From assembly GCA_937139415.1 (NCBI GenBank), contig CAKZPS010000019.1, positions 1 through 64,000 on the forward strand: a DNA stretch of 64,000 nt, read 5' to 3'. The notes under the pieces are model-generated. The model was not told where the DNA came from and searched no databases. It saw only the letters and a program-made list of their open reading frames with translations. The DNA comes from an uncultured bacterium. GTDB lineage: Bacteria; Atribacterota; Atribacteria; Atribacterales; Caldatribacteriaceae. Of this stretch, positions 8,754-17,461 are shown piece by piece (the stretch's first letter is position 1; every line of letters starts with the position of its first letter). Made by a program: the position numbers and the translations under genes.

Positions 8754-8991
8754 GTTTCTGAAGGTCGCCCGTTTAATCAAACGTCGGTCTCTTGCCCAGA
8801 CGGCGTGTCGGAGTGGTCTCGTTTTCATCAACGGTAAAGTGGCCAAGCCGGGGAGCCCCGTCCATGTGAGTGACCGCATTATTTTAGTGGCCGCGGAATG
8901 GGAAACCGAGGTGGTGGTTACCGGGTTGCCCAAGGGGGACAAAGAAGTCCTCTTTGAACTCATCGAGCGGAGGAGGAGGAAAGAGGAGTGA
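8740..8991 (+). CDS. rqcP: S4-domain RNA-binding protein, RqcP/YabO-like
   Basis: This 83-residue protein is a stand-alone S4 domain: MRIDKFLKVARLIKRRSLAQ, then a glycine-rich SGLVFINGKVAKPGSPV. In Bacillus, the ortholog at the same locus (YabO, RqcP) binds 23S rRNA and tRNA on stalled 50S subunits and supports poly-alanine tailing in ribosome quality control. Assignment rests on fold and on the mazG-rqcP-divIC neighbourhood. ATG 8740 gives the classic MRIDKFLK start; a frame from 8683 is inside the preceding gene. The end overlaps the glycerate kinase start by 4 bases. Confidence 0.85.
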   Translation: MRIDKFLKVARLIKRRSLAQTACRSGLVFINGKVAKPGSPVHVSDRIILVAAEWETEVVVTGLPKGDKEVLFELIERRRRKEE

Positions 8992-10178
8992 GGGTACTTC
9001 TCTGTCCTGATTCTTTCAAGGGGAGTGTATCGAGCGTTGAGGTTACTTGTGCCATTGCCCAAGGGCTTCGTGAAGCAGGTATTGAAGGAATCGTGGGAAA
9101 GCCCCTCGCCGATGGTGGCGAAGGGACTCTCGAGGTGTTCCATCATAACCGAGGGGGGGAATATCTTTCCTTTTCAGTCATGGGGCCTTGGGGAGAAGAA
9201 GTAGAGGCTCGACTTCTTCTGTGGGAAGATACTGCCTTGGTAGAGATGGCTCAGGCAGCCGGGCTTTTACTGGTTCCTCCTGAGAAGCGGAACCCTCGTT
9301 TCACCACCACTTATGGAGTAGGAGAGCTTTTAGCCAAGGCGCTTACCCTGGGGGTAAGACGCGTTATTCTCACCGTGGGTGGCAGTGTTACTACTGACGG
9401 TGGTATGGGTGCTTTGCAGGCTCTGGGAGTTCGTTTTTTGGATGAAGAAGGACAGGAGCTCTTTGGGATTGGGGATAACCTCTTGCGGATTGCCTCTCTC
9501 GATTATGCGCAGATGATACTCAAACCCAGGGAAGTCGAATTCCTGATTGCCTGTGATGTGGAAAACCCCCTCTATGGAGAGGAGGGAGCGGCATGGGTAT
9601 ATGCTCCCCAAAAAGGGGCTTCGAGGGAAGAAGTGAGATACCTCGATGAGGGATTGCGCCACTATGCTACCATGATCCGACGGTACACCGGGGTTGTGGT
9701 GGATGACCTTCCTGGAGGGGGTGCGGGGGGAGGGGTAGCGGCAGGACTGTATGCTTTTTGGGGTGGACGAATCATTTCTGGAGGAGCGTTGTTTCTGGAA
9801 GAATTTGGGATCGAAGAGGAAGTGGCCCAAGCTCACTGGGTCATCACCGGTGAGGGACGAGTTGATGCCCAAACTCGTTGGGGAAAATTAGTGTGGCAAG
9901 TTCAGGCTCTGTGCGCTCGTTATGGGAAGCCTCTTGTGGTGATCGGGGGCCAAGTGGATGAGGAGGCATATAGTCTATTTCCTGAGAACGTAGCCCTTTT
10001 CGCTCTCACCTCTTATCCAGCGCAGAGCGAGGGGAATTTTGCCGAGACCCAAACCGTGCTTCGACACTTTGCACGGAGCTTAGGGAGAATTTTCCGAGGA
10101 GGTGAAAGGATTTATGTCGGCGCGCATTCAGTTTCTCTTCCCCCAGCAGGGGATAGAAGTGGAAGCAGAACTGTCTGA
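8988..10178 (+). CDS. Glycerate kinase (glycerate 2-kinase, GarK/GlxK family)
   Basis: It phosphorylates D-glycerate with ATP. This family is known to form 2-phosphoglycerate, the substrate of the enolase encoded two genes downstream. Motifs are the N-terminal CPDSFKGSVSSVEV, KPLADGGEGTLEVF, ILTVGGSVTTDGGMGALQALG, and GAGGGVAAGLYAF. The start is GTG 8988, overlapping rqcP (GAGTGAGG). The last 22 or so residues (after about residue 375) are not family-like and overlap the next gene in another frame by 65 bases, so the original stop may have been lost. Confidence 0.9.
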   Translation: MRVLLCPDSFKGSVSSVEVTCAIAQGLREAGIEGIVGKPLADGGEGTLEVFHHNRGGEYLSFSVMGPWGEEVEARLLLWEDTALVEMAQAAGLLLVPPEKRNPRFTTTYGVGELLAKALTLGVRRVILTVGGSVTTDGGMGALQALGVRFLDEEGQELFGIGDNLLRIASLDYAQMILKPREVEFLIACDVENPLYGEEGAAWVYAPQKGASREEVRYLDEGLRHYATMIRRYTGVVVDDLPGGGAGGGVAAGLYAFWGGRIISGGALFLEEFGIEEEVAQAHWVITGEGRVDAQTRWGKLVWQVQALCARYGKPLVVIGGQVDEEAYSLFPENVALFALTSYPAQSEGNFAETQTVLRHFARSLGRIFRGGERIYVGAHSVSLPPAGDRSGSRTV

Positions 10179-10494
10179 GAGTGAACTGGGGAAAAAACTC
10201 CTCCTCCTCTTACCCTTGGAGGGAAGGGTGAATCTTTGGGGGAAAGAGATTTACTTTCCCATTCCCTTAAAGAGTGATATCATAGTACCGCAAGAAACGG
10301 TGCACAAAGGGGACGTTGGATATTGGCCAGATGGAGCGTGTCTGTGTCTCTTCTTTGGCCCAACGCCGATTAGCGTTGGCGAGGAGGAAATTCGTCCCGC
10401 CAGTGCGGTTGAAGTAGTGGGAAAACTGGTTGGCGACCTCGCCTCGTTAGATCGCGTTGCCTCAGGAAGTGTAGTGAAGATCATCAGGAAATAG
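10114..10494 (+). CDS. Cyclophilin-like fold protein (TM1367-type)
   Basis: This 126-residue protein looks like the small cyclophilin-like family typified by Thermotoga TM1367: an acidic N-terminal strand region, GRVNLWGKEIYFPIP, ETVHKGDVGYWPDGACLCLFFGPTP, and a C-terminal GKLVGDLASLDRVASG. No biochemical function is established for the family to my knowledge. ATG 10114 follows GAGGAGGTGAAAGG at good spacing; GTG 10102 would add four residues. It overlaps the glycerate kinase end in a different frame and lies 15 bases before eno. Confidence 0.7.
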   Translation: MSARIQFLFPQQGIEVEAELSESELGKKLLLLLPLEGRVNLWGKEIYFPIPLKSDIIVPQETVHKGDVGYWPDGACLCLFFGPTPISVGEEEIRPASAVEVVGKLVGDLASLDRVASGSVVKIIRK

Positions 10495-12070
<1,576 letters not shown>

Positions 12071-12117
12071 AACCTATGCTTGTGGCTTGTGCCAGCGACG
12101 GAAAAGAGGAGAGAGCC

Positions 12118-12780
12118 ATGAACAGGGAGGAAAAGGAGTTACGAGAGGAGCTTGTTACCTATGGGCGGCGCATTTTCGCCAAGGGTTTAGTGGTGGGACC
12201 GGGAGGGAATTTGAGTGCCCGTCGGGGAGATTACATGCTCATTTCCCCCAGTGGCTTATCTTTTGATGAACTCACCCCCCAGGATTACGTGAAAGTTTCC
12301 CTCCACGATGGGAAAGTTCTCTCCGGTGGCAAGCCGTCTTCCGAGTTTCTCATGCATTGGTTTGTGTATCGGGAGCGTCAGGATGTCAATGTGGTGGTTC
12401 ATGTTCATCCTCCTTTTGTTTTGGGTGTGATCGGGGGCGGGGGGAGCATTCAGCCTCTCTTTCCCGATTTTATCGCCTATCTCTCTCGGGTCGCTTTGTT
12501 GGACTACATCACTCCCTGTACCGAGGCATTGGCGAGAGCAGTTTGTCGAGCAGTGCAGAGTGCCGATGCGGTATTACTTTTAGCTCACGGATTGGTAACA
12601 GTAGGGTCAACCTTGAAAGAGGCTTACTATCGAGCAGAAATCATGGAAGAAGCGGCAAAAATTAACGCCATCACCCGTCTCTTTGGTTCTCCTCGTGTCT
12701 TGAGTGACGAGGAGTGTACGGCAATTCTTCACTTAGATGCAGAACGATACCGACAGGAATTGGTGAAGAGAGGAGTTTAG
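12118..12780 (+). CDS. Class II aldolase/adducin family protein
   Basis: Members are zinc-dependent sugar-phosphate aldolases (fuculose-, rhamnulose-phosphate) or ribulose-5-phosphate epimerases. Visible are GGNLSARRGDYMLISPSG, the catalytic Glu in KPSSEFLMH, the zinc ligands VVHVHPPFV, and the third His in LLLAHGLVTVG. The exact substrate is unknown. ATG 12118 sits 5 to 8 bases after AAGAGGAGAG; an upstream ATG at 12076 would add 14 residues of non-homologous sequence. The gene ends the first plus-strand operon, and its stop overlaps the stop of the convergent zinc-ribbon gene by 4 bases. Confidence 0.85.
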   Translation: MNREEKELREELVTYGRRIFAKGLVVGPGGNLSARRGDYMLISPSGLSFDELTPQDYVKVSLHDGKVLSGGKPSSEFLMHWFVYRERQDVNVVVHVHPPFVLGVIGGGGSIQPLFPDFIAYLSRVALLDYITPCTEALARAVCRAVQSADAVLLLAHGLVTVGSTLKEAYYRAEIMEEAAKINAITRLFGSPRVLSDEECTAILHLDAERYRQELVKRGV

Positions 12781-12989
12781 ACTTGTTGAAACTTTTCGGC
12801 ACGGTGGATATGATTTTCGATGGCTTGCATGCAGAGGTAGCAAAGGTTAAATTCTCGGTCTAAACCGATGGAGATGTGCCAGTCGGCATCACGGCCACAC
12901 AAATCGCAAGGGATAAAAAACCGTAAAATCGGTTCGCGGAAGTAACCGAAATTCCGCAAATATTTCGCTACTTCCTCTTTAGTTTTCAC
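12777..12989 (-). CDS. Small zinc-ribbon protein, unknown function
   Basis: The 70-residue product has two Cys pairs, CDLCGRDADW and LCYLCMQAIENH, spaced as in a small treble-clef or zinc-ribbon. The rest is charged and soluble. GTG at 12989 follows GGGGGAGG, a strong ribosome-binding site. It lies 54 bases after the hemerythrin gene on the same strand. I do not recognise a named family. Partner and target are unknown. Confidence 0.65.
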   Translation of the reverse strand: MKTKEEVAKYLRNFGYFREPILRFFIPCDLCGRDADWHISIGLDREFNLCYLCMQAIENHIHRAEKFQQV

Positions 12990-13023
12990 AGTAGCCTCCC
13001 CCTTTATTCTATAAAACCCTCAT

Positions 13024-13044
13024 AAGGGGGAGATATTCCCCCTT
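13024..13044 (-). terminator. Hairpin after the hemerythrin gene
   Basis: A perfect 8-bp stem (AAGGGGGA / TCCCCCTT) with a GATAT loop touches the hemerythrin stop codon. On the minus strand it is followed by a mixed sequence rather than a U-tract, so it may be a weak terminator or a transcript-stabilising hairpin before the zinc-ribbon gene. Confidence 0.35.
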
Positions 13045-13448
13045 TATTTCATTTTTTCGCTGAGAAAGGCACCCAATTTTTTATCCACTTTGGTGATATG
13101 ATTGATCCACCAGTCGACAACGAATTTGTTGACTTGGGTTACCAAAGAGAGTCCAATGTTATTTTGTGCTTCTTGTTTGAGCTTCAAAAGACTTTGGGTG
13201 AATTCCCTGTGGAGATTTTGGTGTGCAGTAAATTCCGGATAGGCGTATTTTTGCATGAGGCTTTCTTCATAAGAGAAATGGGTATTGACGTAATCTTCGA
13301 GGAATGTGAGGGTTTTGCTCACCGCCTCTTTCCCTCTCCCTTGTTGACATGCTTCTAAGAGTTGGTTGGTGCGTTTGAAGAGTTCTTGGTGTTGTTTGTC
13401 GATTGCTTCTACTCCGATGGAGAAACTATTTGACCATACCATAGGCAT
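13044..13448 (-). CDS. Bacteriohemerythrin
   Basis: This 134-residue four-helix protein carries an oxygen-binding di-iron site. Motifs in order are the N-terminal W-S-N-SFSIGVEAIDKQHQELF (first His), the HFSYEESLMQKY segment (His and Glu), EFTAHQNLHREF (two His), and the C-terminal WWINHITKVDKKLG (His and Asp). It probably binds O2 for sensing, scavenging or delivery. ATG 13448 follows AGAGGTGATGAG. It lies 33 bases downstream of the HD-GYP gene and probably shares its riboswitch-controlled transcript, which links oxygen handling to cyclic dinucleotide signalling. Confidence 0.92.
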   Translation of the reverse strand: MPMVWSNSFSIGVEAIDKQHQELFKRTNQLLEACQQGRGKEAVSKTLTFLEDYVNTHFSYEESLMQKYAYPEFTAHQNLHREFTQSLLKLKQEAQNNIGLSLVTQVNKFVVDWWINHITKVDKKLGAFLSEKMK

Positions 13449-13481
13449 TCTCATCACCTCTTTCACAGGGTTTTTCTTGGC

Positions 13482-14804
13482 TTACAGAGAAAAAGTAGTG
13501 ACTCGATTCCGAAAGTGAGCATATTCCTCGCGCGTCTTCCTCTGCGCTTCCTTGAGCACATCGCAAAGGGTCGATAGATTGGCGAGAAAGATACCAACGA
13601 TATCACCGTCGAGATCGCGTGAAGCAACCATCTGTTCAAGCGTATTCTTTATTCCTTGATTGCTCATCGGCCCTCGATAGGGACGATCTTCGGCGAGCGC
13701 AGAGAAGACATCACTCGCTGCAAGGAGCCGAGCTTCAAAAGGGATTTCCTCTCCTTTCTTTTTGAAGGGGTATCCGCTCCCGTTGAGGTGCTCATGGTGG
13801 AGAGAAGCCCATTGGGCTAAAAAGTGACATCCCCGCATTTGAGAGAGGGCTTGGTACGTGTAATAGGGGTGACGTTTGACGATGTTCATTTCCTGAGGAG
13901 AGAGTGGCCCCGGTTTGTCTAAAATGGTGTTGGGAATCGCAATTTTTCCAAGGTCATGGAGAAGCCCAGTAGCAAAAAGAATTTGCTGCTCTTCTTCACT
14001 CAAACCGATTATTGCTCCCACATTTCGGGTGACTTCGGCAATACCCGTGGAATGAGTAGCAGTGAAGGGGCTGCGGAAGTCGATGAGATGGGTAAGTACC
14101 GAAGCGAAAAGGAGGAATTCTTCCGTATTGAGAGGGATTCCATGGAGGGAAGTGATTTCGCTCACGATCTCCCGTAAGAGAGGTGAGGCGAGATCGAACC
14201 AAACGTATTCTTTGGTGACCAATTCAAGGAGAGCCTCAAAAATATCCGGTGAGAAGAGCTGAGGCACGAACTGTTTCAGGAAAGAGACCCTTTCTTGAAT
14301 TTCTTGGAGAGGCTCGTTATGCACATTGAAGAGGATGCTCACCCGGTCAGCGAGGTACAGGATGTGGCTTTCCAAGGGAACGGCAAAGTCGCGGTATTGC
14401 TCGCCGGCACCGTGATTCCAGGGAAAATGGTGGAAGCGGATGATCGAGGCCACCGAGGAGAGGGGAGGAAACTTCTCAAAGAGGGTGTACCCCACAAAAG
14501 CATGGTAATGAGGGTTGAGGAAGTCGAAATCCAAGGCGCTGAGACGTTCTTCGAGGGAAAAAGCTCCGATATCGTGGAGGAATCCCGCAAGGAGAAGATT
14601 CTCTTTTTGCGTGGGTGACAGTCCCAGCATTTCCCCCAAACGGTAAGAGAGGTAGGCCACTTTCAGGTGGTGGTGGGAAAGTTTGGGGTTCACAATATCG
14701 GCAGTTTCGGAAAGAGCAAACACTACTTCCCACAGCGACACTTGGTAGTCCACGCAGTGCCGGTCATTCAACCCTCCCTGGGGTTGAGAGAATAATGATG
14801 ACAT
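13482..14804 (-). CDS. Tandem HD / HD-GYP domain protein (c-di-GMP phosphodiesterase-type)
   Basis: Two HD-fold units are visible in this 440-residue protein. The first (about residues 40-200) keeps HHH and FLHDIG but has no GYP loop. The second (about 255-400) is a full HD-GYP domain: HSTGIAEV, GLLHDLGKIAIPN, HHEHLNGSGYP, and ASDVFSALAEDRPYR. HD-GYP domains hydrolyse c-di-GMP; the Asn in HLNGSGYP replaces the more usual Asp. No membrane segment is seen. I place the start at ATG 14804. A GTG at 14870 would extend the frame, but it lies within the structured riboswitch element. Confidence 0.88.
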   Translation of the reverse strand: MSSLFSQPQGGLNDRHCVDYQVSLWEVVFALSETADIVNPKLSHHHLKVAYLSYRLGEMLGLSPTQKENLLLAGFLHDIGAFSLEERLSALDFDFLNPHYHAFVGYTLFEKFPPLSSVASIIRFHHFPWNHGAGEQYRDFAVPLESHILYLADRVSILFNVHNEPLQEIQERVSFLKQFVPQLFSPDIFEALLELVTKEYVWFDLASPLLREIVSEITSLHGIPLNTEEFLLFASVLTHLIDFRSPFTATHSTGIAEVTRNVGAIIGLSEEEQQILFATGLLHDLGKIAIPNTILDKPGPLSPQEMNIVKRHPYYTYQALSQMRGCHFLAQWASLHHEHLNGSGYPFKKKGEEIPFEARLLAASDVFSALAEDRPYRGPMSNQGIKNTLEQMVASRDLDGDIVGIFLANLSTLCDVLKEAQRKTREEYAHFRNRVTTFSL

Positions 14805-14831
14805 ACCTGCTATTCCCCCCAAGGGGATAGA

Positions 14832-14919
14832 GAAAGGGTCGAAAACTCCTTGTCCTGGTGCTTCGTACACTTTAGACCCTCGGCTTTGTGCCCTCTCCTT
14901 TCGGAGAGTTTACCCTTTC
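14832..14919 (-). promoter_or_regulatory. Cyclic di-GMP-I (GEMM)-like riboswitch
   Basis: Read on the minus strand, this 88-base element has the order expected for a GEMM-I aptamer. A terminal stem GAAAGGG/CCCTTTC encloses it. Next come AAA and a 6-bp hairpin CTCTCC-GAAA-GGAGAG with a GNRA tetraloop. Then follow CAAAGCC and a third stem with GGGTCTAAAG, whose internal TAAA resembles the tetraloop receptor, closed by CACCAGGAC. The conserved words AGGG(C/T)AAA, CAAAGCC and GG(T/C)CTAA match the known class. The 3' strand diverges from consensus, so the ligand could be a variant. Just downstream, TCCC and GGGGGA can pair near the HD-GYP start, giving a plausible expression switch. Confidence 0.7.
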
Positions 14920-14989
14920 GCCCCCATCTGTTATATTCCCGCATTAACCACGAATTGGTGTGGGTGTCCCAAGAAAGTGATACCTTCTC

Positions 14990-16075
14990 TTACCCGTTTT
15001 TGCGGACGAATTCCTTCATAAAATCAACGAGGGCTTGGACTGCCTCGATGGTTACGGCATTGTAGAGAGAGGCACGACATCCACCCACGGCACGATGACC
15101 TTTGAGGCCGATTAAGCCCTCTTTTTGGGCTTCCTGGAGAAATGTTTTTTCTAATTCCGGAGTGGGGAGGAGGAAAATGACGTTCATGGAGGATCGATCT
15201 TCGGGCACGACCGGATTGCGATAGAAGTCTTGGCTATCCAAATAATTGTAGAGGAGTTCTGCTTTGGTACGGTTGATCGTTTCCATTTTTTCCAAACCTC
15301 CTATAGTCTCTTCAAGCCATTCCATGACCAAATCCACTACGTACACCGCAAAACAAGGCGGGGTATTGTAGAGAGAATTCGACTCTACAAAGGTAGAGTA
15401 CTTGAGAATGGTGGGAAGGTGAGCAGGGACACGACTCAAGAGATCGTCCCGAATGATCACGATGGTCACACCAGCGGGACCGGCATTTTTTTGCGCACCG
15501 GCATAGATACAACCGAAGAGGTGAGGATTGAAAGTACGGCTGAAAATATCGGAGGACATATCGGCAATGAGCGGTACTTCCTGGGTGGGGGGGAAATTTT
15601 TCCATTGTGTACCTCGAATGGTGTTATTAGAAGTGATATGAAGATATGAAAACCGCGGTTCTACCACAAAATCCTTAGGGATATAGGTGTACTCTCTATC
15701 ACTTGAAGAAGCTAAAACACACACTTCTTTACCCAAATTTTTTGCCTCTTTCAGGGCTTTCGAAGACCAGTAGCCGGTGTCAATGTAGGCGAACGGCTTC
15801 CCTTCCTGGGCAAAATTCATGGGGATCATGGCAAACTGGAGACTGGCGCCACCTTGCAGGAAGAGCACATGAAAGGTTTCGTCGAGTTTGAGGATTCTCT
15901 TGATTCTCATCACTGCATCGTTGAGAATGGCTTCGAATTCTTTGGAACGGTGGCTCATTTCCAAGACCGACATTCCCGTTCCTCGGTAATTGAGTAGCTC
16001 CTCTCGGATTCGCTCAAGTACTGGAAGTGGCAACGCCGCCGGACCAGGATTGAAGGTAAGTGCGCGATGTTCCAT
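14990..16075 (-). CDS. serC: Phosphoserine aminotransferase
   Basis: SerC converts 3-phosphohydroxypyruvate to phosphoserine with glutamate, using PLP. The 361-residue protein starts FNPGPAALPLPVLERI, has MSHRSKEF, the phosphate-binding LQGGASLQFAMIPMN, and the PLP lysine in YAGAQKNAGPAG. The C-terminus has GHRAVGGCRASLYNAVT, which is SerC-specific. It is read from its own extended -10 promoter, downstream of the encapsulin terminator. ATG 16075 follows AGAGGAGGAACGA. No serA or serB is in view. Confidence 0.95.
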   Translation of the reverse strand: MEHRALTFNPGPAALPLPVLERIREELLNYRGTGMSVLEMSHRSKEFEAILNDAVMRIKRILKLDETFHVLFLQGGASLQFAMIPMNFAQEGKPFAYIDTGYWSSKALKEAKNLGKEVCVLASSSDREYTYIPKDFVVEPRFSYLHITSNNTIRGTQWKNFPPTQEVPLIADMSSDIFSRTFNPHLFGCIYAGAQKNAGPAGVTIVIIRDDLLSRVPAHLPTILKYSTFVESNSLYNTPPCFAVYVVDLVMEWLEETIGGLEKMETINRTKAELLYNYLDSQDFYRNPVVPEDRSSMNVIFLLPTPELEKTFLQEAQKEGLIGLKGHRAVGGCRASLYNAVTIEAVQALVDFMKEFVRKNG

Positions 16076-16105
16076 GTTCGTTCCTCCTCTTTGAAGAATG
16101 CCTTT

Positions 16106-16134
16106 ATTGTACCATCTTTTTCCTTGTAACTGCA
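16106..16134 (-). promoter_or_regulatory. Extended -10 promoter for serC
   Basis: On the minus strand, TGGTACAAT forms an extended -10 (TACAAT at 16111-16106) with a poor -35 (TGCAGT, 17-base spacing). It lies 30 bases before the serC start and just after the encapsulin terminator. Confidence 0.5.
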
Positions 16135-16140
16135 GGAAAA

Positions 16141-16170
16141 AAGAAAAGAACCGGGGTGGGTACCCCGGTT
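16141..16170 (-). terminator. Intrinsic terminator of the encapsulin operon
   Basis: A 9-bp GC-rich stem AACCGGGGT/ACCCCGGTT (16149-16157 with 16162-16170) has a 4-base loop. On the minus strand it is followed by TCTTTTCTTTTTT, a clear U-rich tract. It begins 3 bases after the encapsulin stop. Confidence 0.88.
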
Positions 16171-16172
16171 TT

Positions 16173-16967
16173 TTATTCGAGGATGCAAATTGATTGCGGC
16201 TCGTGAATGACCAAAGTTATGGTTTCAGAGACACTGAAAAGGAGGCCTTCTTCGTCCATGCCCAAGAAACCAAGACTCATGTCTTGTCCGAGAACGAGGC
16301 TGGCGTATGCCGCATTTGCTTCGAGGAGCACACCTTCTTTTTGCAAAATAGGTGCTTTGACGATCCGGTCTTGAACGATCTGTTGCAGGTGTTCTAATTC
16401 GGTACCTACCCCCGAGGGGTAACGGCGGAGGAGAAGATTGTACCGAGATGGTGCTAAAGCCAAAGTGTAGGGTCCATGAAATCCTGCTTCGTCTAAGAGG
16501 GTGACGGCATTGATGATGTCGAGACTGGCATTTCCCACCGTCTCCCAGGATTGGAGGGTGTAGCGGAGACTGTGCGGCGAGGTCAGTAATCCTGTTCTCT
16601 CGTCTTTCCCCTGAAAGACGAGGGTATCTTCTAAACGGCAACACTCGAGTACCGCTTCTTTGAGGGGGGCAGTATTCAACATGATACCTTCGCGCTCGAA
16701 TTGGGCCAAGTTAAGTTTATCGCAGTGGAAAGTTTTTTCAATCAGGGTGAGAGGAATACTCTGAACGGCACACATTCCCGAAGATGAGGTCACTCCCGCA
16801 GGAACCGAGACAAGACCTAATCCAAAGGGGCCTTGAAGGGGCAGAATCTTTCTTCCGGAGAGTTGAGCCTTGGCGATTTCTACGAGCGTTGCATCAAGAA
16901 AATCCCATACTTTTCTTCCAAAAGGAGCTCCTTCCCGTCCTAAATAAGGATTACTCACTCTTTTCAC
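16173..16967 (-). CDS. Encapsulin shell protein (family 1, Linocin M18-like)
   Basis: This 264-residue protein has the HK97 phage-capsid fold of encapsulins and should self-assemble into an icosahedral protein nanocompartment. Recognisable landmarks are the N-terminal helix region followed by LSGRKILPLQGPFGLGLVSV, the E-loop region, FEREGIMLNTAPLKEAVLECC, the SPHS turn, GPYTLALAPSRYNLLLRR with the following GTELEHLQQIV, and the C-terminal SLGFLGMDEEGLLFSVSETITLVI. The gene is 3 bases downstream of the cargo ferritin gene, which carries a loading peptide. ATG 16967 follows GGAGGTGAAAAG. The mature shell would store iron in the cytoplasm. Confidence 0.93.
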   Translation of the reverse strand: MKRVSNPYLGREGAPFGRKVWDFLDATLVEIAKAQLSGRKILPLQGPFGLGLVSVPAGVTSSSGMCAVQSIPLTLIEKTFHCDKLNLAQFEREGIMLNTAPLKEAVLECCRLEDTLVFQGKDERTGLLTSPHSLRYTLQSWETVGNASLDIINAVTLLDEAGFHGPYTLALAPSRYNLLLRRYPSGVGTELEHLQQIVQDRIVKAPILQKEGVLLEANAAYASLVLGQDMSLGFLGMDEEGLLFSVSETITLVIHEPQSICILE

Positions 16968-16970
16968 CTC

Positions 16971-17315
16971 CTATCGTAGCGAACCAATGGTTGGCTCTTC
17001 CGGTGGCTCAGGTTTGTCTTCGCCTTGTGCTAATTCATCGACTTCCTGCGCTCCTTGGGCAAGAAAACTTCGTTCATCTTCGGCAAGGATTTCGATCAAC
17101 CGCAAAAATTCTCCTACATGGACCTTTTCTTCGTTGGCAATATCGATGAGTACTTTCTTGGCCAGGGGATGGTCGGTAGCGTCGGCGTGGGCAAGATAAA
17201 GGTGCACCGCTTCCTCTTCAGCAGCAACGTTCAATCGCAGAGCACGGATGAGTTCTTCTTTGGTCATCTTCCGTGGGGGAATCATTCCTGAGAAAGGATG
17301 AACAAATTCAGGCAC
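16971..17315 (-). CDS. Encapsulated ferritin-like cargo protein (EncFtn)
   Basis: The 114-residue protein is a two-helix ferritin that needs to dimerise to form the di-iron ferroxidase site. Candidate ligands Glu33, Tyr40, Glu63 and His66 match the Rhodospirillum EncFtn set (E32, Y39, E62, H65) with a one-residue shift. The N-terminus MPEFVHPFSGM resembles Thermotoga encapsulin cargo. After an acidic, proline-rich linker (98-107), the C-terminal PTIGSLR matches the GSL(K/R) cargo-loading motif that docks inside the shell. GTG 17315 follows GAGGAGGTG. It is the first gene of a two-gene operon with encapsulin. Confidence 0.93.
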   Translation of the reverse strand: MPEFVHPFSGMIPPRKMTKEELIRALRLNVAAEEEAVHLYLAHADATDHPLAKKVLIDIANEEKVHVGEFLRLIEILAEDERSFLAQGAQEVDELAQGEDKPEPPEEPTIGSLR

Positions 17316-17356
17316 AAGAACACCTCCTCAATACCATATTTCAATAGTTAAGAGAA

Positions 17357-17362
17357 ATTATA
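17357..17362 (-). promoter_or_regulatory. Candidate -10 for the encapsulin operon
   Basis: On the minus strand a perfect TATAAT lies about 42 bases before the EncFtn start, in AT-rich DNA. No convincing -35 is seen at 16 to 18 bases, so the promoter may need an activator or may be weak. The rest of the 17316-17461 gap shows no gene. Confidence 0.45.
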
Positions 17363-17461
17363 CATATTTTATTCCTCAGCTCTTCCTATTTTCAAATTAC
17401 GGGGTAAAATAAAATGGTGATTGAGGAAAAGTGTTATCTTGAAGCAAAGGGAGGAAGGCTC

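Noticed and set aside
14805-14870. GTG 14870 as the HD-GYP start
   Set aside because: It lies in the riboswitch stem-loop region and adds 22 residues without domain features; ATG 14804 fits better.
14990-17315. Encapsulin as a prophage capsid remnant
   Set aside because: The adjacent cargo ferritin with loading peptide and the absence of other phage genes indicate an encapsulin rather than a phage.
17382-17410. TAAAAT as -10 for fba
   Set aside because: No matching -35 and no TGn extension; too weak to list as a promoter.
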